Below, piece by piece: positions 35,670 through 49,272 of a stretch of 64,000 bases of DNA; position 1 is the stretch's first letter, and each line of letters begins with the position of its first letter. The stretch comes from Norana najaformis (lineage: Eukaryota > Annelida > Clitellata > Crassiclitellata > Hormogastridae). The stretch lies in assembly GCA_964023275.1 (NCBI GenBank), contig OZ029918.1, positions 14,764,355-14,828,354 on the forward strand. The letters are read 5' to 3'. The translations under genes and the position numbers were made by a program. The notes under the pieces were generated by a model. It had not been told where the DNA came from and did not search any database. It was given only the letters and a program-made list of their open reading frames with translations.

Positions 35670-37330
35670 TGTTCGTGAGACTCTGGAGTTAAGTGTTTGT
35701 TTAGTTAAGGTTTCAGCAGAGATTTGACTAAAGGAAAATCACTACATGGTCCTTTGTAAGCATATGTGTTTTAGGACTTCTAAAAGCAGGCTTTAAGAAT
35801 GATGAAGTGATGCACGGCAGAATTACTTGAATATCTTTGTGTCCAGCTCATTCTTGATCATTAATGCTGAAAAAACTGGTAGTGTAGTAGTTTTTATCAC
35901 CGAGACACGTCTGCTAGAGGTCATCCCTATAGGACGTCACAAAAACTGACCTACTTTGGACTCCTCCCTTCCCTGGTCCGCATTTGGCTATGACCCCAAA
36001 CCCCCCGTGCGGACGTCCGCACTCAAGCTGAGTACTAAGGCCTAGATTAGGCTATCCCGTTGAACTTGCATAACTAATGGTGCTAAAGGTGGGGTATTTT
36101 GCCACTTCCCGCAAACGAACCAATAAGATCCACCACAATAATGACTGCTGTTTCACATAAGTTGTGTGATTCTACTGAAATGACTATCGACCAAATTTAG
36201 ACGTGGATGTCCGCATTGGGCAAACTACCCCGCATTTTTCGCATTTGGGTGACCCTTCTCCCTCTCTGTAGACGCTCTTTTTAATGACCCCTTATTAACT
36301 AACACTTGGTGTTACACACGAAGGCACTAAGCAACCCTTTGTTGTTTTTACGGGTTGATACAGCATACATAGGATAAGTAAGATGTTTTGAGTGCAAGAA
36401 ACAAATCAAGTTCAAAGGCTATTTGTTCAAATGGTTTCACACACTGATCGAATTGTGCACAAACTGAAACTGAGTAAATCCTATAGTGCCAAGGTTATAC
36501 AACTTAGGACCATACTAAGCAATTTACGAACGAAACCTGTTCATTACGAAAGATTTTGCTGCTGTAGTGATTTTACGAATTTATTTGTTGGAACATGTAA
36601 GTGACTAGAAAAGGAGATTTTCTGGTTGACGAGAGGCCCTGATACGATGAACTGTACCAAGCTTCACCACTGCATATGGGGTCCGTATTTGGCATTACCT
36701 TCCTCATCCCTTTTGCGGACTTCCGCACTCCAAAGGAATACTAAAGCCCAGATTAGGGGTCGTCCATAAAGGATGTCTCCAAAAATAACCCACTTTGGAC
36801 CCCTCCCTCCCCTTGTCCTCATTACCCACCCAACCCATTAGCGGACGTCCACACTCCAACGGAATACTAAAGCCTAGATTAGGCTAACCTGCTGATCTTT
36901 CAGTGCTACCTGTGTTATAGGGTAGGGTAGCTGGCTTAGTTAGCTACATTAAAAGTTAAGCACAGGGAGATAGCTTATGTGGATCGATAAGTTAATGCAG
37001 GCTACGGTCGACCCTGGCCTGGCCAGGCGATGTCTCGACACACTATATACTACTGTATCGGAATTTATCGGGCGAGCTCCACCAGGGCCGGATTAACCAC
37101 TCGGGTGTCCCATGCAAACTTTACACGGAGGCCGTGTACCAGCCTGCTAAGAGGTCTTCGTGTAACGACCATTAACAAGTTGTTGACACGCTGGTCTCAG
37201 TCACCAAACATTAGAACTTGGTGCCGGCGTAAGCGAGGAAGTAAACGGCAGGACCTCGGGATTCGTCCACTGCTGGCTTAAGGGCCAAAGAACACGAAAT
37301 GAGTGCCTCCTGTACATTCCTCGTGGAATA
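35670..37330. other. Gene-free stretch with a three-copy palindrome repeat
   Basis: No exon recognised. It holds the repeat units at 35940-36055, 36660-36770 and 36770-36890. The 37030-37281 plus frame shows no motif. Confidence 0.45.
35940..36890 (+). repeat. Three-copy repeat with GCGGACGTCCGC palindrome
   Basis: GCGGACGTCCGCACTC, then AATACTAAAGCCTAGATTAG, occurs at 36009, 36715 (GCGGACTTCCGC) and 36841. Two copies are preceded by a CACTTTGGACCCCTCCC-type segment and one by GTCGTCCATAAAGGATGTC. A fainter fragment is at 36200. It resembles short non-autonomous repeats common in invertebrate genomes, but I cannot name the family. Confidence 0.65.
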
Positions 37331-37505
37331 CAGAAGCTCAATAACAAAATGCCAACACTACATCATTCCTACCCATTGTCATCGTCCTTCTCATCCCTGC
37401 AATGTAAAGGTGAACAAATTAAGAAAGAAAACAGGCTGAAAATAACATTTACAATATTGTTTGTCACAAGAAATTATCTCAGAAAGACAGATGTTTTCCT
37501 TTGCC

Positions 37506-37558
37506 ACAAGGAATGGTGCTGGGTATGTCAAACAAGGAATGGTGCTGGGTATGTCAAA
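37506..37558 (+). repeat. 27-bp tandem duplication
   Basis: CAAGGAATGGTGCTGGGTAT is present twice head to tail with identical flanks. Confidence 0.85.
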
Positions 37559-37778
37559 TTAGTTACTTCATTTTCTCAACCTTGATATATAACAATGACT
37601 GGAGATTTCATTATGCAAACTTGTCAGCTGTACTGGTTCCAGAAGTCTCAGTGGCAGGGTTCTTTGGTAAACTTTGACTGAAGCACTTACATGATAACAG
37701 CAGTTCTATAGGAATCGAACATATTTACCAATTACAGTACTACTCTATGCTGACTGTAATAAGAGTTGTAGGTGGATT

Positions 37779-37811
37779 TTTATTCAACTATTTTATTAAG
37801 TTGTTTTTATT
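37779..37811 (-). terminator. Cluster of three AATAAA polyadenylation hexamers
   Basis: AATAAA on the - strand falls at 37779-37784, 37792-37797 and 37806-37811. They lie downstream of the MXD-type stop codon and a few hundred bases inside the left edge of the CpG-poor domain, which makes them the best candidate transcript end. Confidence 0.3.
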
Positions 37812-39269
37812 AGTCTTGCAACTGAAAAGCAGTCAATGTGAACAAATCAATTGCAGATCATGGTGTGGTGATTTTATGAATTCATCTGTTACAATTTTTA
37901 AATATACAGCAAAAACATAATGTGATCTGATCTGGGAAAACTTTAATGGACAAAAGATGATTAGACCATGCGAAAGGTGAACTGATGAAATAAAACATGA
38001 TCTCAAAATGATCAGTAATAATTGATCAGCTATTAAAGCTGATTTTCTGCAGTTTAAAAAACACAACTTACAATCTGTTCGATTTAGACTTGAAAAGTAC
38101 AGAGTAACTGAATCTTATCATTACTAAAAGAATCTTAACAGACTAATATTAAACAATAATCAATCTCTGCACCATATTAACTGAAATCTAAACTTACATT
38201 CCAGTGACATTAATTACCAGGCTAAAAGTTCAACAACAAAAAATTAGTACCGTAATCTGCAATAATCCTATTACTGGTATTGTTAAAATCTTCAATCAAT
38301 GCAATATCTACTAAAATCTACATCTCCTTAACTAGAAGGAAATTTTGAAACACAGAAGTTGATAATTGATATTAAAATACATTTCTCACTACAATTACAT
38401 AAATGCCTTCAAATATTGTCATTTACTGCAGGATATAACTGGCTGCCACAGTCTATGGAAAACTATGTAGTAAATAATTCAGCTGCTCTGCCTGAGCACC
38501 TATGGAAAGCTGTAGAGTTCACAATTACAATTATTCTTGCATGTCTTGAACTGCCATAACATACAAACACCTGTAACCTACTTCAACTTGATCTAACATG
38601 CTTATGTAAATATTACTAGTGCAAAATGAAATTAGCATGAACTCACAGAAGTAAATGCAATCAACCAAAACTACATTCAGTTTAAATCAACTAATTACTG
38701 ATAAAATCAACTGATGAATTTAAACAGGGTGTGATTTGTACAGAAGAAGAAAGAACTTTGGCTCCCTGGCTATACTTATCCCCATACAGGGATGCATTTG
38801 CCCCAGCACTCTACCCAAAGGCCTTCCCATAATGCTTTCAAATACAGATCATACCATGAAATCAAGCAGAATTTAGTAGCAATGTAATTTCAATCTGAAT
38901 AACGGACTTTGACTAAATTTTCATTCAGAAACATCATGTGCTTAACTCAACAAACAAAAAGCCTTAGAGGTTTCTGAAATGAAATTCAACAAAATTGTTT
39001 AATATCAAGAAAATCTAACACATTTATCAACTTAAAATTTACAATTACAATTATTAAATTTCAGCAAAAATATCAGACTGATTTAGATAAAAGACTCTAA
39101 CAATCTCATGAAATGTATATATAACACACGGGTAGTTTTAATGCTCATGGACGGTTGGCATTTAAGTCCAGAACAGACTGGCTAACCCACATCAACTAGA
39201 TGGGCACTACACTACTACCACTTACATACCATACTCATATCAAATGACCACCCACGTTTACCAAGTAAC

Positions 39270-39440
39270 CTTTGTTAAAGTGGCAGAGTGGCACATGCTA
39301 TGGTCTTTCACTTATGCAAGCTGGGTTCGATTCCTGGTTACATGATGTGAAACCATGGCCTAAGATTTGAAAACTTTGGTGGAACGAGTGCCCCTTGAAG
39401 TCTAACATGCACTTGAGCACCTGTTAGATGACCTTAATCA
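39270..39440 (+). mobile_element. tRNA-derived SINE
   Basis: AAGTGGCAGAGTGGCACATG resembles a tRNA D-arm/A-box, and GGTTCGATTCC (39324-39334) is a perfect B-box. The following AACTTTGGTGGAACGAGTG is tRNA-unrelated. No closing acceptor stem, so not a tRNA gene. Confidence 0.5.
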
Positions 39441-39664
39441 CTTGTGAGATGATTGCCAGCACTTGCCAGGTGACCATCTGTGTTTGCAAGGAGGTACATA
39501 AGCAGCCAATCACAGAAAATCGGCAGCTTTAATCAAAAAGAAAAAACTACATCAGTCAACAAAATGCTTCATCTATGATGCAAGCAGACAACTAATCTCA
39601 TAAGCAGATAGGCAGCAAAGCACAATCTGGCATCAGAATTAGGCTTCTAATGCTGAAAATTATC

Positions 39665-39880
39665 TGGTTTTGCTTCTCAGTTTCAGACTATTTGGCCCCA
39701 AATTTCACAGCTAAAACCCAGACTCCATTTGGCTCTGCATTTCACAGCTGAAAACAGACAACATTTGGTTCTGCACTTCACTGCCAAAATGCAAACTCCA
39801 TATGCTAAAGGGTTTTCCCAGCTGAAACTCAGAATGCAAGTGGCTCTATATTTCACAGAGCTGACTCTCTGCTTCCAGTC
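39665..39880 (+). repeat. Minisatellite, about 40-bp units
   Basis: Four to five imperfect units of the form CCATTTGGCTCTGCATTTCA then CAGCTGAAAAC. It is transcribed if the MXD-type 3' UTR reaches this far. The - strand frame over it (SAVKCRAKWSL repeats) is a by-product. Confidence 0.7.
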
Positions 39881-40987
39881 ATTGGAGGTGGCTGTGTGGC
39901 CTAAGCAAGCAAAAAAGACTGAAATAGAGGTCCCCAAAAAACTTGAAATGTGTCACTGATAGACACAACAGAATGACAAATAATAAGACAATTCATCGCA
40001 AGCTACAAAACAAGCTTTGGTTATATACATGTACAAAAGCAGGAATTCACCGGTTTGAAAGAATAAGTCAGTCAACAACTTAACAGTGGATAAAACATGA
40101 AAGTTTACAAGATTCACAAGAAGAAGTAAAATAATCAGCTGGAAACTCATAAGGATGTCACATAAGGATGTAACACTAACATTATACAAATATAGCATCA
40201 GTTTAGCCAAAACCATATTCTTGCAATACAATTTTGGCATAAAATTGATGAAATGATGGCATACTTATGAAGCAGCAGCCACGTAGCACTCCAGGAAAGA
40301 AAGTGTTACAATAACACAATAACAAATTATATTAAAACAACAGCATAACATAAAAACTAAAGACAATGTAACATAGATGCAGTAACTGTATAACACTGGC
40401 ATAGTGATGACACAAATTTCATGTACTAAAGACCGATGATCAAATAACATAAGAACAAAACAGCAAAAAGTCACATAAAAGTAGCTCAGTAATCACAAAA
40501 TCACAATAATACAGGGCTGACACAAGTCAGCAAACTGCTGTGCATCACACTGACATATTCAAAACGTAACACTGACATGAACAGCAACATAACAGAAACA
40601 GGAAACATGCATGTAAATTGAACAAAGCGATAGACATAATACCGATCTCAAATGACAACCGGTGTCTCTACAGTTTTACCTGGACTTCGATCATCGATTG
40701 CTAAGCTGTCACAACTTTAAAAAGGAACCACTAATTTCAATGAAATAAATGAAAAAACTACAATTATCGTAAGTACTACCTAACCGAGAAGTTGTCTCCT
40801 AAATCACTACAATCGGAAACAGTAGCATTTGCCAAAATTTGCAGCTGTCAACCCAACAGTGTAAGTTTTCGAGTCAAGTACTAAAATACTTTGCAGGCAA
40901 ACAACCGGCCCTCAGTACGACAATTTAAATAGCTCCAGAAGTGTCAGGCGGATCGTTACCTCCAGCAGCTGTCCTGTTGTGCCAAGA

Positions 40988-41121
40988 CTATAGCACCATC
41001 CGGTTAAATGGAGGAGATATGGTAGTAACAAGGGCACCACTGATTGCGTCTCCAGAAGAGCTATTCTGATCTTCTGTATCGCTAAGACTACTGCTGCCAT
41101 AACTGATGACATCAACCTCAT
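40988..41121 (-). CDS. MXD-type gene, terminal coding exon
   Basis: The acceptor is TGTTTGTTTTCAG at 41122. The two bases AT complete GAT with the G from the previous exon. The protein continues [18 protein letters not shown] and [10 protein letters not shown] to a TAG at 40990-40988. The acidic DEVDV followed by SSSLSDTED corresponds to the EEIDVDVES and SSVSDSDE part of MXD tails. Matching phase and position make this the last exon. Confidence 0.8.
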
Positions 41122-44100
41122 CTGAAAACAAACAGATGACAATGATATATCCGGTGACCAAGATAACAACAAGAAAAACAATGATGCCATCACTGGACTG
41201 TGCAATGATGACTGATGTAGTTGTGTCCTTTTGATTTCTTTCTGAATTCAAGCAACAGTTAAGTTGGCAGGTTTTTAAACATGCGTTTTACACAAATGTT
41301 CAGATACATACATACATTTGCACACAGAGATGCATACATACATTCATACATAGATACATACAATTTTTCATTTATTGCTCCACAAAAAAAACAACAGCAT
41401 AAAATATCTTACATAAAAATTCATGTGGGATACAATAAGCAGACCCAGTAAGAACCATGTTCCGCTTATTTGGGACGCCTACTTCATATGGAATGCTTTT
41501 TGAAATGACAATTAATCAACTTAATAGGACTAGGTCCAAAAGGACTTGAGCAAACAGAACCTTTGTAATAAGAACCAAAAAAGTAAGTAACAAAATGAAT
41601 TAATTCGCACAAATTCACTTATTGTGTTCATTCAAATATATGCGTATATAATGCTTAAATAATTTTATACTGGGCAGAATACGAAAGTCATGAGATAAAT
41701 TGTTCCATAAAGAAGGACCAACGCAGTTAATAGAAAATAGACGAGCGTTTGTGCGGGCATAACTTCTATGATGATTATCCTTCAATCTGGTAATACAAGT
41801 GTGGTAGTCAAAGTTAAATGAAAAATAACCAGAGAAGGCAGAAGTAAGTAAGTTATGTGCGAACTGATCCATAAATTCACCAATCCGTAATTTGTTTACT
41901 TGATCAATTTTCAAAATATCAAGGTCATGAAAATGTTTTTCCGTAGAAGAATAAGGAGATCTTCCTACGATTATACGGACAACTCATTTTTGAAGCAGAA
42001 CAAGTCTCTTCAGCTGGGATGGATAATTTGATGCCCATCAACATTACAGTAAGATAAATATGGATAAATGAGTAAATAATATAAATTTATACGTTTGACA
42101 TGAGTAATACGTGACAGTACTCCAACGTTTTTAACAATTTTAGTTGATATATGCAAGTTAAATGCTCATCAAAATAAACACCAAGAAACTTAGATGACTT
42201 AGTTTGAGAGGTAGGTATACTGTCAATGGAAACAGACATATTTTGATGCGGGAGTGGCTTTCTGTGGGAACTAAACAAAATGTAGCAAGTTTTAGATAAG
42301 TTCAACGATAAACGATTAGCCTTGAACCAGTTAGCTACAGATACAAGTTCTAAATTAATAATCTCTAACAATGAGTTCAAGGATTTATGCGATTAAAAAC
42401 ATTAGTATCGTCTGCAGAAAGAATGAAATGTAGTAAACAAGAAGAATTGGGTAGATCTTTAATATAAAGTAGAAACAACAACGGACCCAAATTAGATCCT
42501 TGCGGAAACCCACACCTTATAGGTTTTAAATGTGATAAAACACCATTGCAAATAACTTGTTGTTGTCTATGATCAAGATAACTTTCAAACCAATGAAGTG
42601 AGTGTCACAAACACCATAGTTTTCAAGTTTTTTTCAACAGGATACTATGATCAACAGTATCAAAGGCCTTTGCAAGATCGAAGAAAATTCCTATTGAAAA
42701 ATCATTATTATCAATAGCTTGAGATATTTTATCCTGCATATTTAACAATGACATAGAAGTGGAGTTGCCTGTCCAAAGTCCATGTTGTTGGTGGTATAAA
42801 ATATTCATTTTTGTTATATAACTATATATAGTCAATTATACATTAATTTTTCAAAGATTTTGGAGAAGAATAGTAAAATAGAAATTGGTCGATAATTAGT
42901 AACGTCTTCTTTATTTCAATGTTTAAATACAGGAACCACTTTTGCAACTTTCAGACTTAATGGGACAATTCCAGTAGAGAACAAACAATTAACAATTTGG
43001 GATAAGGGAGCCACTGCAGCACGGAAATTTGGACTTGCTATATATAAGGGTCAATATCGTCAGGACCTGTATGCGCGATATGGAATAAAGGACCCAAATG
43101 TATAATTTCTTCAGGAAATGTTGGACAGATTACAAAAGAGTTTGTGGGTGATGGTCTAAGAAATTTTTCAAAAGTGGTTTCACTAGAAAGAAATTAAATT
43201 AAATTCGTTAAATTCATTGGCTATTAATTACAGATCGCTAACCACAATCCCATTAATATTAATACAATCAATGTTAGAACCTATATTTCCTGATTTTACT
43301 GTTGATCTAATGATGCACCAGGTTTTCTTAAGAATGTGTTTATGTTTATAAATTTCAGCAGCATAATAGTTGTGTTCAGCTTTAATCCTTGATTGCTTAA
43401 AATTATTTCTATATATGGTGAATCTAGTCTTGTTCTCCTGCGAAGGGTTTTTAAAGTATTTCAAATAAAATTTAGATTTCTTTTTACACGAGTTTAACAA
43501 GGCCAGGGTCATCCATGGTTGTTTAGGTTTCTTATTTATAACGGATCAATGGAAATGCATTATCATAAGCAACTTTGTATCGATCAATGAATAGCACATA
43601 CATTCAATACATAGATACATACATACATTCATGCATGGATACATACATACATTAATATATAGATATATACATACTTTCATACATACACTGGTAACATAAT
43701 TGTAACAGCAGTTACGCAAATAAGAACTTTTTGTGAGATTCTAGGCACTGCAAAAAGCTCAGATACTTACGAAAGTAAATACATACATACACACATACAT
43801 ACATTCATACGTGCATACATACAGGTACATTAAGCATAAGCTAGCAGGCAAAACCTCAGCCTCTCAGATTTCATATGAAGTAATAAATATTATAAATATA
43901 AGTAGGATCCAGCATAGTCTTAAACTCAGGAAAAATAGTTTGCATATGAAACAATTCAAATTCATTACCAGACTGTTAATGCATTTTATCTTATACTCAA
44001 TTCAAGAATGTATTTAGTAAACCCTTTAGTTCTGTTATCATATTTACTGGTACACTTTTATTTGTGTACTTAGTTGTATCTTCCTTTTTGATTTCATATT

Positions 44101-47100
44101 GTACTCAACTACCCTAATTCTTTGAAATATTTTTGGGCAAATTTTAGATGCATTTGGAGAGCAGTTTAGACAGTACAAATGACAAATAATGTGAATGCAA
44201 AGATATTGAGGATAGCAAGCTGACTTCAAGTTGATAGCATTGAATTGCTAGATAACTACTTCACTCTTGTTCAAGAGACAAGAAATGTACAATATGATAA
44301 TCTTATTCCATGAATCCCAGTCATCCCCACTGATACATCAAAGATCCAGACTTCTTCATTTCAGACAAAGATGTTTAAGTTTAATATTTGTAAATATATT
44401 ATCCTCATCAGGTCAGTGCTGTGACCATTATCATCACCTTAATGCTATTTAACATGATTTATATAGCATTAGTTAAAAATTAAAATTATCAACTTGGAAG
44501 TGTTTCTGGCCCAAACATTTGCACAAAGGCTTTAAATGTCATCAGTTTCTTAATAACCCACAACAATCTTGCTTTGACGTTATTGTCAAGTCATTATCAT
44601 AATCATCATGAAACTTAACACCAGAATTGCTGTGACCACGAAAACCATGACCTTTACTCTGACCATGAGTTTGACTGTGACCTTGACTATGACAACGACC
44701 TTGCCCACAACCCTTGAACCATTATCGTTATGCAGTGAAATTACCCTGACTAACTGCACTTCACCATTTGTGAACTGCTCACCTGGCTCCGAAGAAGTTG
44801 AATTGGAGGATGAAGATGAAGTGGTACTGCATTCGCTCAACGAATGCCCCGGCCGAAAGCGGTACTCGCCGCTGGCCCTTTGCTCTACGCGCCAACGCAA
44901 ATACTTCTGCTCCTGTTTCAACTGTTCCCTCAATGCTCGTTGCTCCCCCTCATGCTGCTCCAGATTCTGCAGCATAACACAGGTCAGGTAAGCATAGCCT
45001 GGTAAGGTAAGTTTGATATGGTAGTGTGATGGGTAACATTAAGGCCTGGTAAGGTAAATATGGCATGGAAGCATGGAGTGGTACCATGAGCATGGTCTAG
45101 TAAGTTAAATGCAGTATGGTAGTGTGGTAAGGCACACCAGTAGATGCAAAAAAACATTATGACAAGTAGTTAGAAACATGAAAAATGTGACTTTTGTGAA
45201 AAAGTAAGAAACATTAAAATATGATCAGAAACATTGTTAGCTGACTGAGTAGTACAACAAAGGCACATTGGCTGCTTTGATGGCATCTTGGTTTTAATAA
45301 TCATTGTCACACACAGAAAGTGGGAACAATACAATATGAAATGCATAATACACTTGAACAACTTCACATTTAATACAAATTTTACTTTAAAATAAATTTA
45401 AGCAATTAACTGACACAAAAATCCCAAAACTCAAATAATAAAAAATGTCATAAAAAATGATAAAACTTGCCCATAAGACAAACTAAAATAAGTTTCTAAC
45501 ATCTACGTCATAAGGTAAGCATGGAATGCCAAGTGTGCTGTGGCAGTGTGGTAAGGCAAGTATGGTATGGTAAAGTATGGTATAGTAATTGCAATAAGAA
45601 AATGTTAATTGTAACATGATGGTCTATTTGTTTACCCTCCTACCAGGCCCTCATTTCCTTTGGTTAGATCTTCAGCTTCAGTGAAAATACCAGAGCAATT
45701 AAACAGCTAATCTGAGTGGCCTGCTCTGTAGACTAAGCTCAAATAAGGCAACTCAGAGGAGAAAGTTACCTTTGTTCATAGATATCATAGATTTCTATAG
45801 TCACAAATGATGGACTGTTGTTAAGTTTTGGCATTTGAGTTTTGTTGTTTTACATGGGTCACTGCTAATATCCAACATGCTGCCTTTACCACTCATTTGA
45901 AAATTGTGAGTTTTTCTGTACTGATAATTGCCAGTTTTTTAACCATAGAAGTTGTGTATTGTGATTAGGAAGATATACAAGGATTCGTTCTGATATTTTA
46001 ATTTTCTGATATCCATATCTAATTTAATTTAACCTCTGTAGCCCCATTTTAGCGATCAGTTAGTGGTACATCAATTAGATATGCAAAAGCAGTCAGTTCC
46101 AAAACAGACAACCTAAGGAGGATGACACTCATAGGTAAAACCCATGTTTCCAGATGCCACTAACTGTTTTCTGATGAGTTACATTAAATTGGCATATTGT
46201 AAATGGGTGATTAAGTCATGTTACATCACATTAACATAGCAAGGTCACTGTGGCCAGGCAGCTGCCTGAACTGTATCAGAGACAGCACTTTCTGTCTGTC
46301 TGGGTCCTGACCCAACCACTAGGCACACCGGCTGTGCAGTCTGCACCACTGCAGGACAATTTGTCTGAGCATCGCAGCTGTGCTGCCTGCCTTCGTCGAT
46401 ATTGTCAAGTCAGTGTGCTGTAGAGCAGTTTCCTGGAACTGGTGCTAAGTAAACATCTATGCACATTCACCCACCCAACACAGCATTACTATTGCACCTT
46501 CACCTACAGAAAGCAAAAATGCTTAAGATTGTCAGCTAGAAGACGCTAATGCAAACAAGTCCATCGGCATTACATTACGTTACACTTATACATGTGCGTG
46601 TGTGTTTGTGTATGCACTTTTGCATGTGTGCGTACATGTGTGTGGTTTTCCAAAGCCTGCATTGTTCAGAACTGTTCAGAAATGTGAGCAACATATCAGT
46701 GATTGGCTTTGCTATGACACTTGCCTTGATCAGCATCTGGGCTTCAATCAGAAGGCCAAGTGTTGTGTGTCTTGTGTTCTCTGAACTGAGCGGAACGACT
46801 TTCTTTAGCGATTCCAGGCAGTGTCGAAGATGAGCACGTCTGAAAGAACACAAGAAAACTTAACAAACCAGCTGCAAAATCAGCAACAGTGTGTCTGAGA
46901 TGTTCATAAAAGGTTGCATAAAATGCCCAGATCCAAAGGACAGTACTAGAGAATGGGTTCCCCAGCCACCTGTGTTGGATATACACCACTGATGGTCAGT
47001 TGTGAATTACATCGGATCCATAAGTGACTTGCATACGACAACTCTGCTCAGTTACTTTACACCACATAACGTTATGCACCACAGAGCCACACGCAGACCC

Positions 47101-49240
47101 TCTGACACTGGGCCATGATCAACAGTCTTCATACACATATCACATGTTTGCAGCTACGATTTTTCATTTAATTTCAGCAGCTTTGTCATGTGTGGAATTT
47201 GCTCAATATTTTATTCTGTCTGGACTTGACTGTGTCTGAGTGTGTATTCAGAATTATTTCTTAAGTCTGCTTTGGCTTTCATTTAACGTAACATCAGCGT
47301 CCACTGCCATTTTTAATTGGTCAACTTTCAACAGGCAAACTTGTTCGGGACTGGATTGTGTGGGAGTTCCAGTTGGTGAAGGTAACCAAGTGCTCCACAG
47401 CACTTCGTTCCACTCCCATTATTACTCATGCTTAATGAACCATTAACATGGTGTCAACTGTCAACTCTGGATGGTTATGAGTGCCTTTAATTCCATTTGG
47501 GAACAACCATTCCTTTACCAAAATACCTTAACCTCTAAACACTTTTGCAGATTTAAAGCCATTTGCAAACCACCAAACACTGCAAGCACACAATAAAGAA
47601 AAATTACAGGCCTTGTAATGTATTGACTGAATTCTGCAATCTATGTCACATTACACAAATATCTCACTGGTGCAATGTTACTACATTTATTCTATGCCAT
47701 ATTATTCACCAAGTGCTTGAAAAGACTACCTGAAACCAGGCAAAACACAGTGATTTGACATTATGCTTACAAGGCCATTAGTGGCCGACTATCAGACTGA
47801 TGTCAATTTTATTCTGGCCTTGTTCTGTCAGTGCTTCTCACTGCATATATACGCACGCACGCGCGCACATACACACACACACCATCCATCATCCTCGCTG
47901 CTTTTCCAGGTAACCACGGTGACTAAATGGGAAGCAGGACAAAGCAGCTCAGCATCTTATACAGGTGTTGCAGAGGCGGCTGGCCCGCCTGTTCCTTCTT
48001 GGTGGTTGGCTCAGCAGCAGACCCATCATCTATTATGACTCTCAACATCTTGTAACTGCTTCTGCTACAGCTGCTGCCTCTGCTGCTTTCTCTACGCAAC
48101 CATTTTACGAGGATAATTGTAATGCAGCTGTGCTACATACGTCATTGCTTCCTGTGTTGCAACAAACATGACCCCAGTAACCAACTGTGATCAACAAACA
48201 AATGTGCAGACAAACATAAATTCATGCATACTAAACCAACTACAAAATCAGATCTGATACCTTAACCAACTGTGCCACTGCTCCAGTCACCTGTCTTGGG
48301 GAATTGCTAGCAGCACAAGATACCCTTCCAGCCATCACGGATCCTCTGGCACTGAAGCAAGGAACATGGGACCATCCGTTGAGAGAAAAGGATGAGCAAT
48401 CCATTTTACTGGTACCCAAAACCCTGTGGATCGGCCAAGGCTGGCGGCCACTCACTACTCCCATTCTGGTGAATGGCTGACTGTTCTCCTGATTCCATCT
48501 TTTTCTTGTGGCCTCTGTCTTGATAATAAGGCAGTCTTGGCGTGTTAACAAATGCATTACTTACTTACTTACTTACTTGGTGGAGTTGTGCTCGGGCCTT
48601 GACATTTGCCACCCAACAACTGTAAATGAGGAGATGAAGTTGGCACAGAGGGGCACCAAGGGTGTGTCTGCAGACTAGCATTTGGGCGATCCACGCGCCA
48701 TCGTGTCCCAAAGGGCATCATTTGGCATGTACTCCAACATGCAGATATTCCATGCACAAGAGCCCACAGATCTTTACCGGACTGATGGCAAGCGACCTGA
48801 TAGTGCTACCTTAGTCCCTTGGACTGGTGGTAAATACTTGACTTGGAGCTACAGCTGAGCAGGCTGCTACACCTAAAACTGCTAAATATGCTGGGCTGCC
48901 TGCAACACATGTTTGTCCCTGTTGCAATTGAAACCCCTGACCCTACTAATGCTGAGGGAGCAGAATATGTCACATAACATGGCTGCCAGCAGTTAGCTGT
49001 CTCAGGAGATAGATGTAAGGCACATTACGTCTTCCAATGTCTTTCCATCTGTGTCCAACATCACAATATTATGCATTCAGCAGCACTTTTCCAAATGATC
49101 TTACAAACAAGGGTTGATTTTCCCAAAATAACGCTTCTACCCCAAACATGAGGAAAGTGCTGATTTTCCTGGAATAACATTTCTACTCGTAAATAAAAAT
49201 TTTTATTCCTGAGGGATCATAGCAACCTCTAGTAAAACAA

Positions 49241-49272
<32 letters not shown>

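Larger units (their letters stand above)
37812..40987 (-). other. Probable long 3' UTR / downstream DNA of the MXD-type gene
   Basis: This is AT-rich, strongly CpG-poor DNA after the stop codon, without credible open frames. It contains a minisatellite (39665-39880) and a tRNA-like SINE (39270-39440). A cluster of - strand AATAAA hexamers ends it at 37779-37811. That all of it is 3' UTR is inferred only from the composition and those signals. Confidence 0.35.

Noticed and set aside
37300..37400. Assembly chimera or contamination at the CpG boundary
   Set aside because: The same L2-like family (33190 and 62365) and the same nuclease-module retroelement (32019 and 48270) occur on both sides; so one genome is the simpler reading. 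Not fully excluded without read evidence.
44608..44991. Plus frame of 127 residues with Cys-rich end
   Set aside because: Antisense to the MXD zipper exon and adjoining intron; the - strand reading has splice sites and family similarity.
47763..48171. Plus-strand exon candidate after a TTTCCAG
   Set aside because: The frame breaks after about 90 codons, has no family motif, and lies in an intron next to a retroelement copy.
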